Counted from the stretch's first letter, positions 44,225-55,265 are shown. The stretch is DNA of 64,000 nt from Dendrolimus kikuchii (GCA_019925095.2 CM034411.1:9508001-9572000), one strand, 5' to 3'. Numbers and translations are program-made. Notes: a model not told the origin generated them from the letters alone.

Positions 44225-44562
44225 AGGTCATCGAAGTCAATGGGTAAGGTTCCTAAAAACTGGCTAGGTTACCTCGCTGGATCGCCAGGAACCAGCCCTT
44301 TGGTCTCCCGAAGTCTATAAGTCGTTTTGAAATATCTTTGTAGAAGCTCATGGCATCAGGACCCCACGGTCCAAGCGTTTCAACAGCTAACGGCATAAAC
44401 ATATAACTCTCACCAAGGGTTGCATATTTGCGCCGCTTGAGTGTTTCAGCTGTTTCCGCCGCCGAACAACCATCTAGACGTGTTTGGTAAATGGGACGTG
44501 GCCAACGTGTCCACACAGGTCGCATCTTATACCAGAAGTTTGCCACGTCGTCAGGGAATTAG
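44225..44562 (-). pseudogene. LINE-N ORF C-terminus
   Basis: The minus frame 44546-44253 reads MRPVWTRWPRPIYQTRLDGC, LKRRKYATLGESYMFMPLAV, ETLGPWGPDAMSFYKDISKR and ends FLAIQRGNLASF. The VETLGPWGPxAxxF...QRGNxAS arrangement recurs at 60372 and is, from memory, a common C-terminal segment of invertebrate non-LTR ORF2 proteins. Not sure of the clade. No reverse transcriptase core upstream. Confidence 0.65.
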
Positions 44563-45490
44563 TCATTCCGTCAGGACGCCTACCATCATTACGTGAAATG
44601 TGAACGAGACATCTCTAACAACATTCAACTGCTCATATTATTATAAATGCTATACAACACTTCAATTCTATTTATTGATATAGATAAGATAAAAACTAAT
44701 ATTTAAAGGTGACGAGGACTTTTGGGCCAAAGAAATGTAAAGTTGAGTTATGGCTTGACAAAAACCGTTACATTTTTCATTAAAATAGGAAAACATAATC
44801 CCTAAAATCTACTTAGAAAATGAGAAATCAAAAATAACTAAAATAAGTTATTTATTACCATAATAATAATAATTGATACATATCAATGAATTTCAATATT
44901 AATAATATGAAAATACTAAACCACACGATTAATTCAATCAAAATAACTAAACCTACTACAAATAAGTATAACAAATATCAAGATAATAAGAAGAAATCTT
45001 AAAATCACTCTCATCTTTTTACAATTTGGACCCAAGAATGTATGAAAGCGTAATACATCTCCTTTGAATCTATAGTACTTACAATGCTTTCAAAGAACGT
45101 ACTAACGAGGTGGGTTCAGCGAGACCGGAATAAATTATAAGAATGATGCGGCGAAACTTTATCGAACCTGCATTTTATCGATAAAACTTTAGTAACAACA
45201 CCAGGAATGGAAGTAGCATAACTTTAAGTTCCTAAAAATATTATAGGTTAGTTTTGAATTTTAAACCTCAAGTGAACAAAGCTGGTCCGTGGAAGTGAGC
45301 TCATCGATGCATAATAAATTTTCAATTCTGACATAATGCTACGCTAGTAATACCTATCTCATTGGTTATTATTATTTTTTTTCGTCTAATGTCCCTTCTT
45401 CATCTGGGATGTTATTAGTGTTGGGGACTGTGTTATGTGAATGTAGCTAAGGGTTTAACGAGTTATTTGTGATGCGTCATTGTTATTAGT
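44563..45490. other. Unassigned AT-rich DNA
   Basis: Nothing recognised. Confidence 0.5.
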
Positions 45491-46149
45491 CCGAGATCCG
45501 GCTGCAAGATTACTACGTTCATGTGTTATTTAATTAAAATGTAGTTTTTATATATAGATATATATGGGGGAATACAGTTTTGCTAGGTTGCCTATAAAAA
45601 TGTCGCCGCTAGCATTTTTAAATAAAACGATATTAGTTAGATAAAATATTTTGGGAAAAAATTAAATTACTTGATAATAAAAAAATACATATATCAAATT
45701 AAAACTAGTTTTTTTTTCTGTGTATGATGGAATAACGTTGCCTATGTAAAAGTGGTCGCAAAGAGGGATTGCCAGCTGTTAAAGACAGCGCGCTACGAGG
45801 GACGCTACGCTGCGTTACGCTAACGTGGGACGTAGCGCGTTAACTCTCTTTCACTCTAATTTATCTTTAACAGCTGGTAACCCCCATTTGCGGCCACTTT
45901 TAGATAGGCAACCCTATTCCATTATACACAGAAAAAAATATCTTTAATTTGATATATAATTTATTTTAATAACAAATAAATTATTTTTTTCCTAAAATAT
46001 CAAACTCATATTATTTTAATTAAAAATACTAGCGGCCACATTTTTATAGGCAATCTAGCAAAATGTGTTCCTCTATATATAACTATATATAAAAACTAGA
46101 TTTTAATTAAATGACACATGAACGTAGTAATCTTGCAGCCGGATCTCGG
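45491..46149. mobile_element. Giant foldback element, 659-bp palindrome
   Basis: The outer ends CCGAGATCCGGCTGCAAGAT (45491) and ATCTTGCAGCCGGATCTCGG (46130-46149) are exact reverse complements. Inverted similarity continues inward through TAGGTTGCCTATAAAAATGT and GTTGCCTATGTAAAAGTGG to a centre near 45820 that is rich in CGTAGCG/CGTTACG. Arms are about 320 bp with some indels. No coding capacity. Confidence 0.85.
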
Positions 46150-46316
46150 TCTATTTGTTCCTACTCTATTAAACCAAATCAAATTGCCCGTTCGGCGTAC
46201 AGTTTTATGATCCGCGATCATGTTAACATCTGTGGTAATGTTAAATTATTAGTGACTGTAGTCAAATGTGTCTTCTTTATAATGTTAAAAATAACGCCGT
46301 TATTGATTAGCTACAT
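46150..46316. other. Unassigned spacer
   Basis: 167 bp between two MITEs, nothing recognised. Confidence 0.45.
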
Positions 46317-46502
46317 TATACTCTGATTTTTAATTACCTGGACTAAAATCACAGCTGCCATCGAATTTTTTTATGTAGCAAGCTTGGAGAGCAACTCCCC
46401 AGTGGTGAGTTGTTGATTCAACTCACACAACTCACTATGAACCAAAAAAAAAAGTTCGATCGTAGCTGTCACTTTACTCCAGGTAATTAAAAATTAGAGT
46501 AT
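46317..46502. mobile_element. TA-flanked MITE with 55-bp inverted repeats
   Basis: TACTCTGATTTTTAATTACC at the left and its near-exact inverse GGTAATTAAAAATTAGAGTA at the right. The arms continue through ACAGCTGCCATCGAA and TTCGATCGTAGCTGT. TA lies next to each end, fitting a Tc1/mariner-type MITE. Confidence 0.75.
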
Positions 46503-46507
46503 AGTAT

Positions 46508-46777
46508 CAGCGCGTTCCATTAGTAGCTCACAACGCCCAAAATGCTCCGTTAGCCGTTCCATAAGGCGACCGCGGTCGCTGTGGTCGTGGCGAAAACGTC
46601 ACCAATGACGTCATCATTTTCCATCACACATCGCTCACAACAACCCATGTCAAGAGGTGGGTCGAATAATTGTTCCACTTGGGTTTTTACGATTGTGACG
46701 CCGGCAAGCAAGTGGAACGGGAAAAATCGCGGTAGTGAACGTGGGCGTTGTGATTCTCTAATGGAACGTAGCCTATA
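46508..46777. mobile_element. MITE-K, copy 2
   Basis: Reverse complement of 4079-4344 over its whole length: CGTTCCATTAGTAGCTCACA to TCTCTAATGGAACGTAGCC. It starts within 6 bp of the preceding MITE. Confidence 0.8.
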
Positions 46778-47349
46778 ATTATATTACACATACGTTTACT
46801 GTCAATGTGTAATGTCATTAACGTTTCGAGAATAAAACTTGGCATAATATAAAATCCTAGTGACAATCGTGTTTCAAAATATTTTTTAGATTCTGTTTTT
46901 GCCAAACAATTTTGTAGGCAAAAAGTCACGAGTACAGTTAGTTTTAAAACCTTATTTTAGAGCATTACCCCACAGCACAGCACGTTCCTTTGTAATTCTA
47001 TTAAATAAACACAGATGGCGCTTTCTAAAACAATACACACCTGTAGGTATAAAAAATACACACCTGTAGTTGTATATGGGAAGGTAGGAAATAAGTAAAG
47101 TATATGCTAATACAATTTTTATCTCCTGAGCGTGTCACTGTTTGCAACCATGTTTAAGATTCGTGCTAAATCATTCATTTTGGTTACAACATACATACAT
47201 CATACCTATTTCGTATTAGGGTAGGTAGAGGCGATGGATCTCCACTTGCAACGATCCTGACAAACGACTTTCACTTCATCTACTTTTATTAAAATTCATG
47301 AAAATTCTTAAGGAAACACAGGATTTAAAAAAATCTGGTTACTGTCACT
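46778..47349. other. Unassigned DNA
   Basis: A short direct repeat AATACACACCTGTAG occurs at about 47033 and 47056. Nothing else recognised. Confidence 0.45.
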
Positions 47350-47622
47350 ATTTCCTGCGGCCGGGCGGCCTGTCGTAAAAGACGACTTAACAACCCACAG
47401 CCAGGTGGTAGGGCATTTGCCCGGCTACCACCCCTGGTCTAAAGTATGTCGCCATAACAACCTTGAGTTGTGTTGCGGCATTAGTGATCAGGTTCCAGTC
47501 TCCCTTAAGAGAGCAGCAGCGCATTTCTAGCAAATTTGGTGTTGTAAAAGTCCATAGGCGTGGTAACCGCCCGCTTTCCATCAAGTGGGCCGTCTGCCTG
47601 TCTGCTGATCTCCTGCAATAAA
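47350..47622 (-). mobile_element. GGCAGACGG repeat, near full length
   Basis: TTTCCTGCGGCCGGGCGGCC to GGGCCGTCTGCCTGTCTGC, the reverse of the family. Small deletion at CCCGGCTACC. Confidence 0.8.
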
Positions 47623-47636
47623 AAAAACAAAAAAAC

Positions 47637-47735
47637 TAACACTGAAATTTTTCAAATCAGACCAGTAAGTTCCTGAGATTAACGCGTTCAAGCAAACAAA
47701 CTCTTTAGCTTTATATATTAGTACTATAAAATAAG
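47637..47735 (-). mobile_element. Hel-B 5' fragment
   Basis: AACACTGAAATTTTTCAAATC, CAGACCAGTAAGTTCCTGAG and AGCTTTATATATTAGTACTA. Lacks the CTAG end. Confidence 0.65.
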
Positions 47736-48735
47736 ATTCTATTATTGACAACAATTTGGGACTCACATACTGTGTGTAATTTCCATTATTTTAATTTATG
47801 TATAAGTTAGTATATCTTAATATTTAATTGTATTCTTTTAAGTTAGTGTAATTATTGTCTATTCAAATTAGAACCTGTTTGTGAACTGTATAATTAAACA
47901 ATCAGTTTTTTTTATGTGTTAAATTAATCTAAAATCAACATTCGTTGTAGGATATTTATAGTTTTTGAGTAGTAATTATGTGTTGTTGTAAGACATGTGA
48001 ACAGTGTTGTCGAAGGTGGCCTTTCGAATTGTCACAAGAACTCCGTTAAATGGCGTCAGTCAAAGATTTACAATTTGGCTGAGCTTTACGAAGACTTAAA
48101 ATATGTTGTATGGACTAAGATCCTTTGCTTACCATTGTGACGAATTGTACTACTACTACTTCTTCTAAGAAAAATTCCTTATTCTGAGTGATTATCATAC
48201 CCCAACTGGAATATTAGTTCTTCTTACAACATCCGATACACGTAGATATCTTGGCCAGTTTCTATATCTTACCTACCGTTCATTTGTCTTACTTGTGCAA
48301 TGCTGGATCACGGATCCCGCATAGCTCGTCGCTGGTTCGAGTAATTATTATAGTGGACTGTAAGATTTATTTTGGGAATATATGGGAGTGCGAGGTATGC
48401 CAAATCCTGCACAAAAACCAATGAGATAATGAGCACAGGTGACTTCGGAATCCAACTTCAATGGGGTAGCTAGATAGCTCCTGGCAGTGCACGGCATTAA
48501 CAGTCGTCAGTTGGCGTTTTAGGTCTTCGGTATATGGGACACTCACACCAAAGGCAAGCAGGGCTTGTTGTTAAAGATCAATATTGAAATTGAAGTGAAA
48601 CGTTTACTCTGGTCCTTGTACGGGGCACGCGGAATGCCTTGACTGACTTCTCGTGCGTTGGAGACTGGTTTTGCCACCACCAATGTCGGCGAGAACGGAA
48701 GTCAGCAGCACTTACAAAACTACCTACATCAGTAT
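47736..48735. other. Unassigned; possible decayed LINE coding at 48330-48720
   Basis: On the minus strand 48720-48330 short readable stretches occur (for example SSYPIEVGFRSHLC), like a worn retroelement ORF. I cannot name it. Confidence 0.3.
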
Positions 48736-48761
48736 AAATTGTAAGGATTTAACATTACTAT

Positions 48762-48855
48762 CGGCAAAATTTGGCATAACCTCTACGCAAGTAATGTCAA
48801 GATTCAACCGATGGTAGGGCAAGTTAATGAATATTAAGATATAGGAACCTGCCAT
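48762..48855. mobile_element. MITE-R copy
   Basis: GGCAAAATTTGGCATAACCT, AAGTAATGTCAAGATTCAAC and AAGATATAGGAACCTGCC match 62020-62110. Confidence 0.55.
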
Positions 48856-48875
48856 CTATCGGTATCAGAAAATCG

Positions 48876-49415
48876 ATGATATATGATCAAGATATCTCAC
48901 CGATACCTGAAACCCGACATTCTATCTAGTGCAAGCATAGTTTGTAGGTATACCGTCCGTATCCCTATGAACGAGGTGGCACGAGGTAAGTAATTTGGTT
49001 AGACTGATATTATTATTCATTCATTCATATTTTAATTTCAGAGGACACAATATTAATATTTATAAATTTCATCAAAACAAAATGATAATCAGATAAGATT
49101 ACAAATTTAATTTTTGTACCGCATCAAACAAGATACTTAATACAATTTTGGGTCTCTGCTCCAAAAGTAATTAGCACCACAATACTGTGTGCTGCTTTCG
49201 ACGAAATAAAGGACAAATTTTGCAGCCGACAAAGGCGGCCAAAATGACCGGTCGTTTTAGGCTGAAGTTAGAATGTACGAGCCAAGCGGAGCGGACTATA
49301 TCGCATTTGGATAAGTGATTGAAAATGATGTCTTCAGATTTGTTGGAAAAAGAAATGTGTGCAAATTTATTGTAATAAAGTTCTTGTCCATCCAAATGTT
49401 GCCAGGAAGAGATTT
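48876..49415. other. Unassigned DNA
   Basis: The minus frame 49425-49171 (84 codons) has no motif I recognise. Confidence 0.4.
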
Positions 49416-49515
49416 CTTTAAGCAATAAGGCCGCCCATTGTACCTTATAGTCTTAAGACAATAAAGTACGTTCTTGTACTTTTATTATGTTGTTGGACAA
49501 TAAAGAGTATTGTTG
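49416..49515 (+). mobile_element. CR1-tail fragment
   Basis: TTTAAGCAATAAGGCCGCCC, AAGACAATAAAGTACGTTC and a GTT-rich end. Confidence 0.5.
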
Positions 49516-49611
49516 TGTTGTTGTTGCTCTTGTTGTAAAACCCATCCTGTCTCGCGCCGTTCGTATAGTTGATGATCCTGTACCAACAGAGAGTTTAGAA
49601 TAGCTTAGCTT

Positions 49612-49910
49612 ATGAAGGACTTTACGTCTCTCTGCTTATTCTATCATCTGTTCAATGAGAACTGTGCTAAGGAACTGTTTGATGTGCTACCAACGCTACG
49701 TTTTCATAACCACGCTGCTTACTATCAGCGTGATGTTAAGGTTCATTTCCTTGAGCTACCATGCTTAATTTCACAGCCGTTCTCTAGAACGTTTACTCTG
49801 TGTATAATAACGACTTGGAGGAAACTTCTCGCGAATTATTTCTTCTGCGCGATGACATAAAGTCATTTAAGAAGTGTATTACAAATTTTTCGTAGTCAGC
49901 AAACGCATTC
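49612..49910 (+). pseudogene. LINE ORF2 C-terminus, second type
   Basis: Reads DFTSLCLFYHLFNENCAKEL, LPTLRFHNHAAY, ISQPFSRTFTL, then after a frame change DDIKSFKKCITNFS and stop. The SLCxFYxxxxGxCSxELF...RFSRxFLPRTxxLWNxLP...xxFKxxV layout is a common insect LINE ORF2 end (from memory). The WNxLP part is lost through indels. Confidence 0.6.
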
Positions 49911-49998
49911 GCAGTACTCCTGATGTTGCCAATGTACATAGGCGACGGTGATAACTTTCTGTCAGGTTCGTTCGTTCGCCTGTTTGACAGCTTTTGGC
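49911..49998 (-). mobile_element. GGCAGACGG repeat, 5' scrap
   Basis: GATGTTGCCAATGTACATAG and GTTCGTTCGCCTGTTTGAC. Confidence 0.45.
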
Positions 49999-50617
49999 TA
50001 TAAAAATATATAAGTTTGATTAAAATAATCAATAATTGTAGGATAGCGTTTGTTTTAAGCAAGAATGGTGTGCTATGTTCAAAACGTGATCTGTTCATTT
50101 AAATATAGTTTATTGTTCTACCAAAAACAATTGCTTGACCTCGGTTAGAGAAACCTATAATTTCACTAAAGCTTCTGTTACAATACTCAGGCTTATGCAA
50201 TGCGCATTGTGCTTATAGATTATTTTAATATTTGAATATTTATGAACAACTGTCTCTGGACTGATTCATAAACCGTACGTACATATTAAAAAAGATAAAA
50301 AGAAAAGCTTTATTTCACAAGTCGCTTGTAATTCCCGCTTAGTTCCTAACCACAGCCTTATACTGAGAAACTCAACCACGGTTCACATCATAACTGGGTA
50401 TTAACTACACAATCTTTTAGATCGACACGCAAACAGGGATTATAGAGGTCCACAGAGTTAAAAGCATTTTTATCGAGATTCAAATCTTATGAATGTTTAC
50501 TAAAATAACAGTTAACGAAATCAGTTAATTGTATGAAAACTAGAGTTAGAATAACTGTGTTTTGATTCTAGAATCTAGATCTTTTAATAAATTTAGTTGA
50601 GTGTCCTAAATAAACTT
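49999..50617. other. Unassigned AT-rich DNA
   Basis: Nothing recognised. Confidence 0.5.
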
Positions 50618-50767
50618 TTCCGGTCTAGCTCACTGGTAAGCAGTCTCCGGGTTCGATTCCTAACGTGGTAAATTTCGTAAATGAACTTTCCGTTATTTAA
50701 TGTCGTTCAAGTTTCTGGGATCGGCCCCAGAGAGGTCCCTTGTATATTATTCGTAAAATAACCGTAA

Positions 50768-51520
50768 AGGGTCATTTACATGGAGATATTTCTTGTCTCA
50801 AAGTTACGATTGTCGAAAACAAGAAAAAATATGATCATATAAACTAAACATACCATATCGTAGGTGGAAGGGCGATAATCGCCTGGTAATTGAATATTGA
50901 CATCTCTGTATAAACAAAATTTGAATCGATTTCGAGTTCACCTAGTACCAGTCGCAAGCATGAATGTAGTGCGCGAGGGTGTTTTAATTATCTCTGCTCT
51001 TCTAAGACAAGAATTAATTAAACGAAAGCGAAAAAAAGATGTTGGGTTATAAAGTGGATAGAAAGAAGAAATACTTTAGGAGCCTCAAATATGTTGTGTC
51101 TTGAATTTCAACTAGAAGATGAAGGGACATTTAAAAATAGGTTTAGTGTTACTATATTACAGTTTTTATATTTACTACAAAAAGTACACCGAGCTCGAAT
51201 GGCAAGTCTCGCATACAAATCGGTTCAAATAGATTTGTACGATACTCGCATGAATATGAGAAAATGTCATACGAAATCTAGTATAGACAAGTCGACAAAT
51301 CGTAGGCAAATATCTCAATGCGATTTGTGTCGTAATTTAAACAAAACTCTTGGCGATAATTACCTTACGATTATCGTATGACATACTCGTAGGCGAGTTT
51401 GATTTTGCTTCAATGCAAACATGTCGATGCGATTATTGTTTGAAGAGTATCAGCTACGAAAATAGTATACGACTTCTCGCCCCAAAACGTGCGATAAACT
51501 CTCTCCATGTAAATAGCCCT
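50768..51520 (+). mobile_element. PIF/Harbinger-type element, 753 bp, internally deleted
   Basis: Inverted ends AGGGTCATTTACATGGAGA (left) and AGGGCTATTTACATGGAGA (right, reverse complement), with TAA at 50765-50767 and 51521-51523. A 3-bp TWA duplication is the Harbinger hallmark. Near the right end, motifs such as TCGTATGAC and ATCGTATG recur. The DDE domain is missing, so it is non-autonomous. Confidence 0.85.
50960..51192 (+). pseudogene. Harbinger transposase N-terminal remnant
   Basis: ATG at 50960 opens MNVVREGVLIISALLRQEL, then KRKRKKDVG and a stop. In the next frame it resumes as KWIERRNTLGASNMLCLEF and LEDEGTFKNRFSVTILQFL. The W-x-x-RRxxxGAS...L..ED...F+N..R.....F..LL pattern is typical of PIF/Harbinger transposase N-termini (from memory). 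One frameshift; the catalytic part is deleted. The rest of the 51091-51381 frame is element tail, not transposase. Confidence 0.7.
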
Positions 51521-51555
51521 TAATGCTAAGCTTGGGTATATCACTGTCCAAACCT

Positions 51556-52349
51556 CATTCGACATATTCTCTTTGTATGATTTAATTCTTTAAGTTTTTA
51601 TTTTTGTTTGTTTTATGTTTTGTCAAAACTATCAAAGGAAATAAATATAGCAGCACGTATTAATATTCAAAACATTTTCCTTTAATTCAATTTTAATTTA
51701 AATATTGAAATACAATCTGCTAGCCAAAATTATTCATACACTTTGTGTGTTTGTATGCCAATTAATATTATTATCACATACTTTGATATAATTAAAGGCG
51801 TGATAAACAATTTAATGGTTTCGTAGCAATTTTAGTATTAATGGAAAATTTAGAAAATTGCCATGTTTCTCTGTTTATTTATGTATGTTATAGCTATTTT
51901 TTCGAAAACTACAGGGTTTAAATTGCATGAAATTCGGTACATAGGTGTATTCGATACGTCGTTAAGCAATGGTGTAGTGAAATTGCACACACATAAATAT
52001 ATGTTATGAAAGACATTCAGTGTACGTAGATATGTGGTATATAAAGAATATCATAACGATGTTTCTTACAAACTTTTTTCTTTAAATCAATAATAGGCAG
52101 GATATTCGATTCCCTAGTCGTATGAAATATGTCTTTGTTTTGTGAACTATGGTGTTAAAAATGGTAGAAAAATCAAGGTGATAGAACTTGAACCAATTTC
52201 AACGAAAGTTGTTTGTATCAAGATTTGTTTCGTAGCCAAATAACAAGAACTGATAATGTTTGTCACCTCTAAAGAACCGCTTACTGTAATCGTAGTTTTT
52301 ACTTTCTATCTGTCTAACTAATTGTAAATATATTCGATTCTGATAGAAT
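51556..52349. other. Unassigned, old dispersed repeat
   Basis: TTTCGTAGCCAAATAACAAG at about 52228 and nearby blocks resemble 42.55 and 14.09 kb. Confidence 0.35.
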
Positions 52350-52700
52350 AGAATAAATAACACTTTATTGCTCACCAAATATACAATTACAAAAAAGCAC
52401 GATTATAATATTGTCACGACCGAGGTGCCGACAAACGCAAATTCACACCTGCAGCCCTGTAAAAACACATTTTATTACCTTTTCGGCATTTGGACTTCTT
52501 GTGTTAAGTTATATTTGTACCTGTGTTATACGTGTTTGTATAGTTCTAATAAATTCTATAGTAATTCCAACGGCATTTTAATTCGAGTCCTGCAACTCGT
52601 AACAATATTATCATGGTAGAAACAATAGGCGGCCTTATCGCTTAAAGCAATCTCTTCCAAACAACCTAACTTAAGAAATAATTTTACTTACTTTTACTAC
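52350..52700 (-). mobile_element. CR1-tail copy split by an LTR
   Basis: AACACTTTATTGCTCACC at 52359-52376 and GCGGCCTTATCGCTTAAAGC at about 52631 belong to one CR1-tail, interrupted by 52412-52604. Confidence 0.75.
52412..52604 (+). mobile_element. Shortened LTR-1 copy, 193 bp
   Basis: TGTCACGACCGAGGTGCCGA...CTCGTAACA, flanked by ATAT on both sides (52408-52411 and 52605-52608). Both ends align with 19688-20230, but about 350 bp of the centre, including the TATA-like box, is absent. The AATAAATTC and GTTATACGTGTTTG parts remain. Confidence 0.85.
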
Positions 52701-52763
52701 TTAATACTGATTATTATACCGAACTTAAACAGATATACTTAAACTATATATGTTATAAATTAA

Positions 52764-53589
<826 letters not shown>

Positions 53590-53905
53590 TTGAGACGTCG
53601 ACCAGATTGGTCGACTTTGTCCGCATTGGTTCGAACTGGTCGATTTGGTCGAACTGGTCGATTTCGTCGAACTGGTAGAGTTGGACGATTTCGTTGAACT
53701 GGTCGATTTCATCAATTTGTTAGAATTGGTCGATTTCGTCAATTTGGTCGATCTAGTCGATTTGGTCGAACTGGTCAATTTCGTTGATTTGGTCGAACTG
53801 GTCGATTTCACCGATTTCGTTGATTTGGTCGAACTGGTCGATTTTGTCGAATTGGTCGATTTGGTTGATATGGTCGATTTGGTCTTTTTGGTCATTTTGG
53901 TATAT
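53590..53905. repeat. 9-bp minisatellite (GGTCGATTT variants)
   Basis: About 35 degenerate units of GGTCGATTT, GGTCGAACT and CGTCGATTT. Because 9 is a multiple of 3, both strands stay open: + gives LVDFVELVD repeats (53645-53932), - gives STKSTSSTK repeats (53943-53581). No signal peptide, anchor or flanking exon supports either product. Confidence 0.9.
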
Positions 53906-54039
53906 ATACTCGTATGTAGTTTTAATACATAGAAAAAGGGCATAGATACTTTTCATCAGGGCGATGAGTTAGTTTGCGATATAAAATGAAGTGAATCTCT
54001 CGGGGCAAACAGCACTAACATAAAAATTTAATACAATGT

Positions 54040-54111
54040 AACCTGTGATGTAACCTCTTTAAGACATGCACTACAGGTTGACCCGTGGCGCAGCCGCGGG
54101 GTAAACTCTAG
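54040..54111 (+). mobile_element. Hel-G 3' end, abutting the next Hel-G
   Basis: TGGCGCAGCCGCGGGGTAAA followed by CTCTAGT (CTAG at 54108-54111). It is joined head to tail with the 5' end of 54107-54836. Confidence 0.6.
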
Positions 54112-54836
54112 TACTATAATAAATCTGTAAATGGTTCGAGTTTATACATTACGTTTAAAAATGTGAAAAATCTCGGAGGGGGGGGGGTCTATTCGGACCA
54201 GAAGATTCCAAAAATGTAATTTTTAAAGTTTTTGTCTGTCTGTTAGAACATCACGTGAAAACTACTAAACGGATTTAAATGAAACTCGAAACGGAGCTAG
54301 CTTATATTCCGGGTTGTAGCTTAGGATGATTTTTATCCCGATAAATGACATCGTTTCCGAGTGATAGATGAAAATAGCGAAAGAAATGGCGCTGCGATCG
54401 CATCTTTTTTGGACACTACTGAACGTATGTAAATGAAACTCGACATAGTGCTTTCTCGCTTGTAACTCGAGTTAACACTTAGAATACATTTTATCCGGAT
54501 AAATTATTTATTTTATTTTATTTTGACATAAATGACAATGTTTCCTTAAAATAGACGGATTAGCAAAATAGATGGCGCTGCAATCGCGATTTTTTAATTC
54601 ACTAACAAATACCTATGTTGTCATAAACAACATCTCATTCATTGTATTATTTAAAATCAGGTTGGCTTCGACTCGCCTTTATGTTTTGCTGAGCAATTGG
54701 GTAGACTGTATGGACTTAGTTACTTTGTTATTATTATATGTAACAAACCGAATTAAGTTTTTATGTAATTAACATAGAGGCACATATACTACCTAGGATT
54801 TCTCACGCAGCGTAGCCGCGAGGGAAACTCTATATT
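54107..54836 (+). mobile_element. Hel-G Helitron
   Basis: Begins in the TCTAGTACTATAATAAATCTG junction. It carries GTTAGAACATCACGTGAAAAC and ATGGCGCTGCAATCGCG, and ends GCGTAGCCGCGAGGGAAACTC at about 54833 with CTAG decayed. An imperfect internal duplication (GGCGCTGCGATCGCA and GGCGCTGCAATCGCG) is shared with 28490-29491. The 54572-54772 frame is incidental. Confidence 0.75.
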
Positions 54837-54992
54837 ATTGAAGTTTTAAAGAAAGAGAGCAGAAATATAGAGAACCGCAGCACATGAATATGCAATAAAA
54901 AAATTAAAAAATCCTTGTCATTTTTTCTTCTATTTAAAATTTCATTGACTCTTTCGGACTGATCGGAGGAAAACGAATGACGAAAACGTTAG

Positions 54993-55265
54993 AGAGTAAA
55001 GCCTTTGTTCGAAGATTTTCGTCCTCAAGCACTGCGGGATGGTCGAAGAGAAGACTTGAAGAAGCATTTACACGCATATCTTACTTCTCTAAAGTATTAT
55101 GAAGACTTTCAAAGTAAATGTTTACATGAATTGAGTCGAACGAACAACAAGTTACCAGGATCAACGGTTGTCCCTTTAACTGAATTAATCAGTACACGGG
55201 ACCTTCTGGACTATGGGACAGGTGTTAACATAATACGGGATATTTTATTCAAGTACGAGTTTTAG
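54993..55265 (+). CDS. Unrecognised open frame, possible exon or retropseudogene piece
   Basis: 90 codons from after a stop at 54990 to TAG at 55263-55265: VKPLFEDFRPQALRDGRRED, LKKHLHAYLTSLKYYEDF, then SKCLHELSRTNNKLPGST, TVVPLTELISTRDLLDYGTG and IRDILFKYEF. No ATG, so at best an exon or fragment. The residue mix looks like a soluble, mostly helical protein and not repeat translation. It has no repeat match in the window. Upstream AACGTTAG at 54986 is a weak acceptor candidate. I do not recognise the family. Confidence 0.35.
   Translation, partial: RVKPLFEDFRPQALRDGRREDLKKHLHAYLTSLKYYEDFQSKCLHELSRTNNKLPGSTVVPLTELISTRDLLDYGTGVNIIRDILFKYEF

Larger units (their letters stand above)
50618..51555 (+). 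mobile_element. SINE-1 copy split by a Harbinger-type element
   Basis: 50618-50767 holds the diverged head, with box B GGTTCGATTCC at about 50650, and most of the body. The last part (GCTAAGCTTGGGTATATCA) resumes at 51524. Comparison with 32832-33082 shows the element landed in the TAACTTGCTTAGCTTGGG region. Confidence 0.8.

Noticed and set aside
45555..46090. Long hairpin as a miRNA precursor
   Set aside because: Arms of 320 bp are far too long for a canonical precursor and look like a foldback transposon.
51193..51381. Remainder of the 96-codon frame as transposase
   Set aside because: Past residue 35 or so the sequence becomes the element's TCGTATG-rich subterminal region and loses any transposase resemblance.
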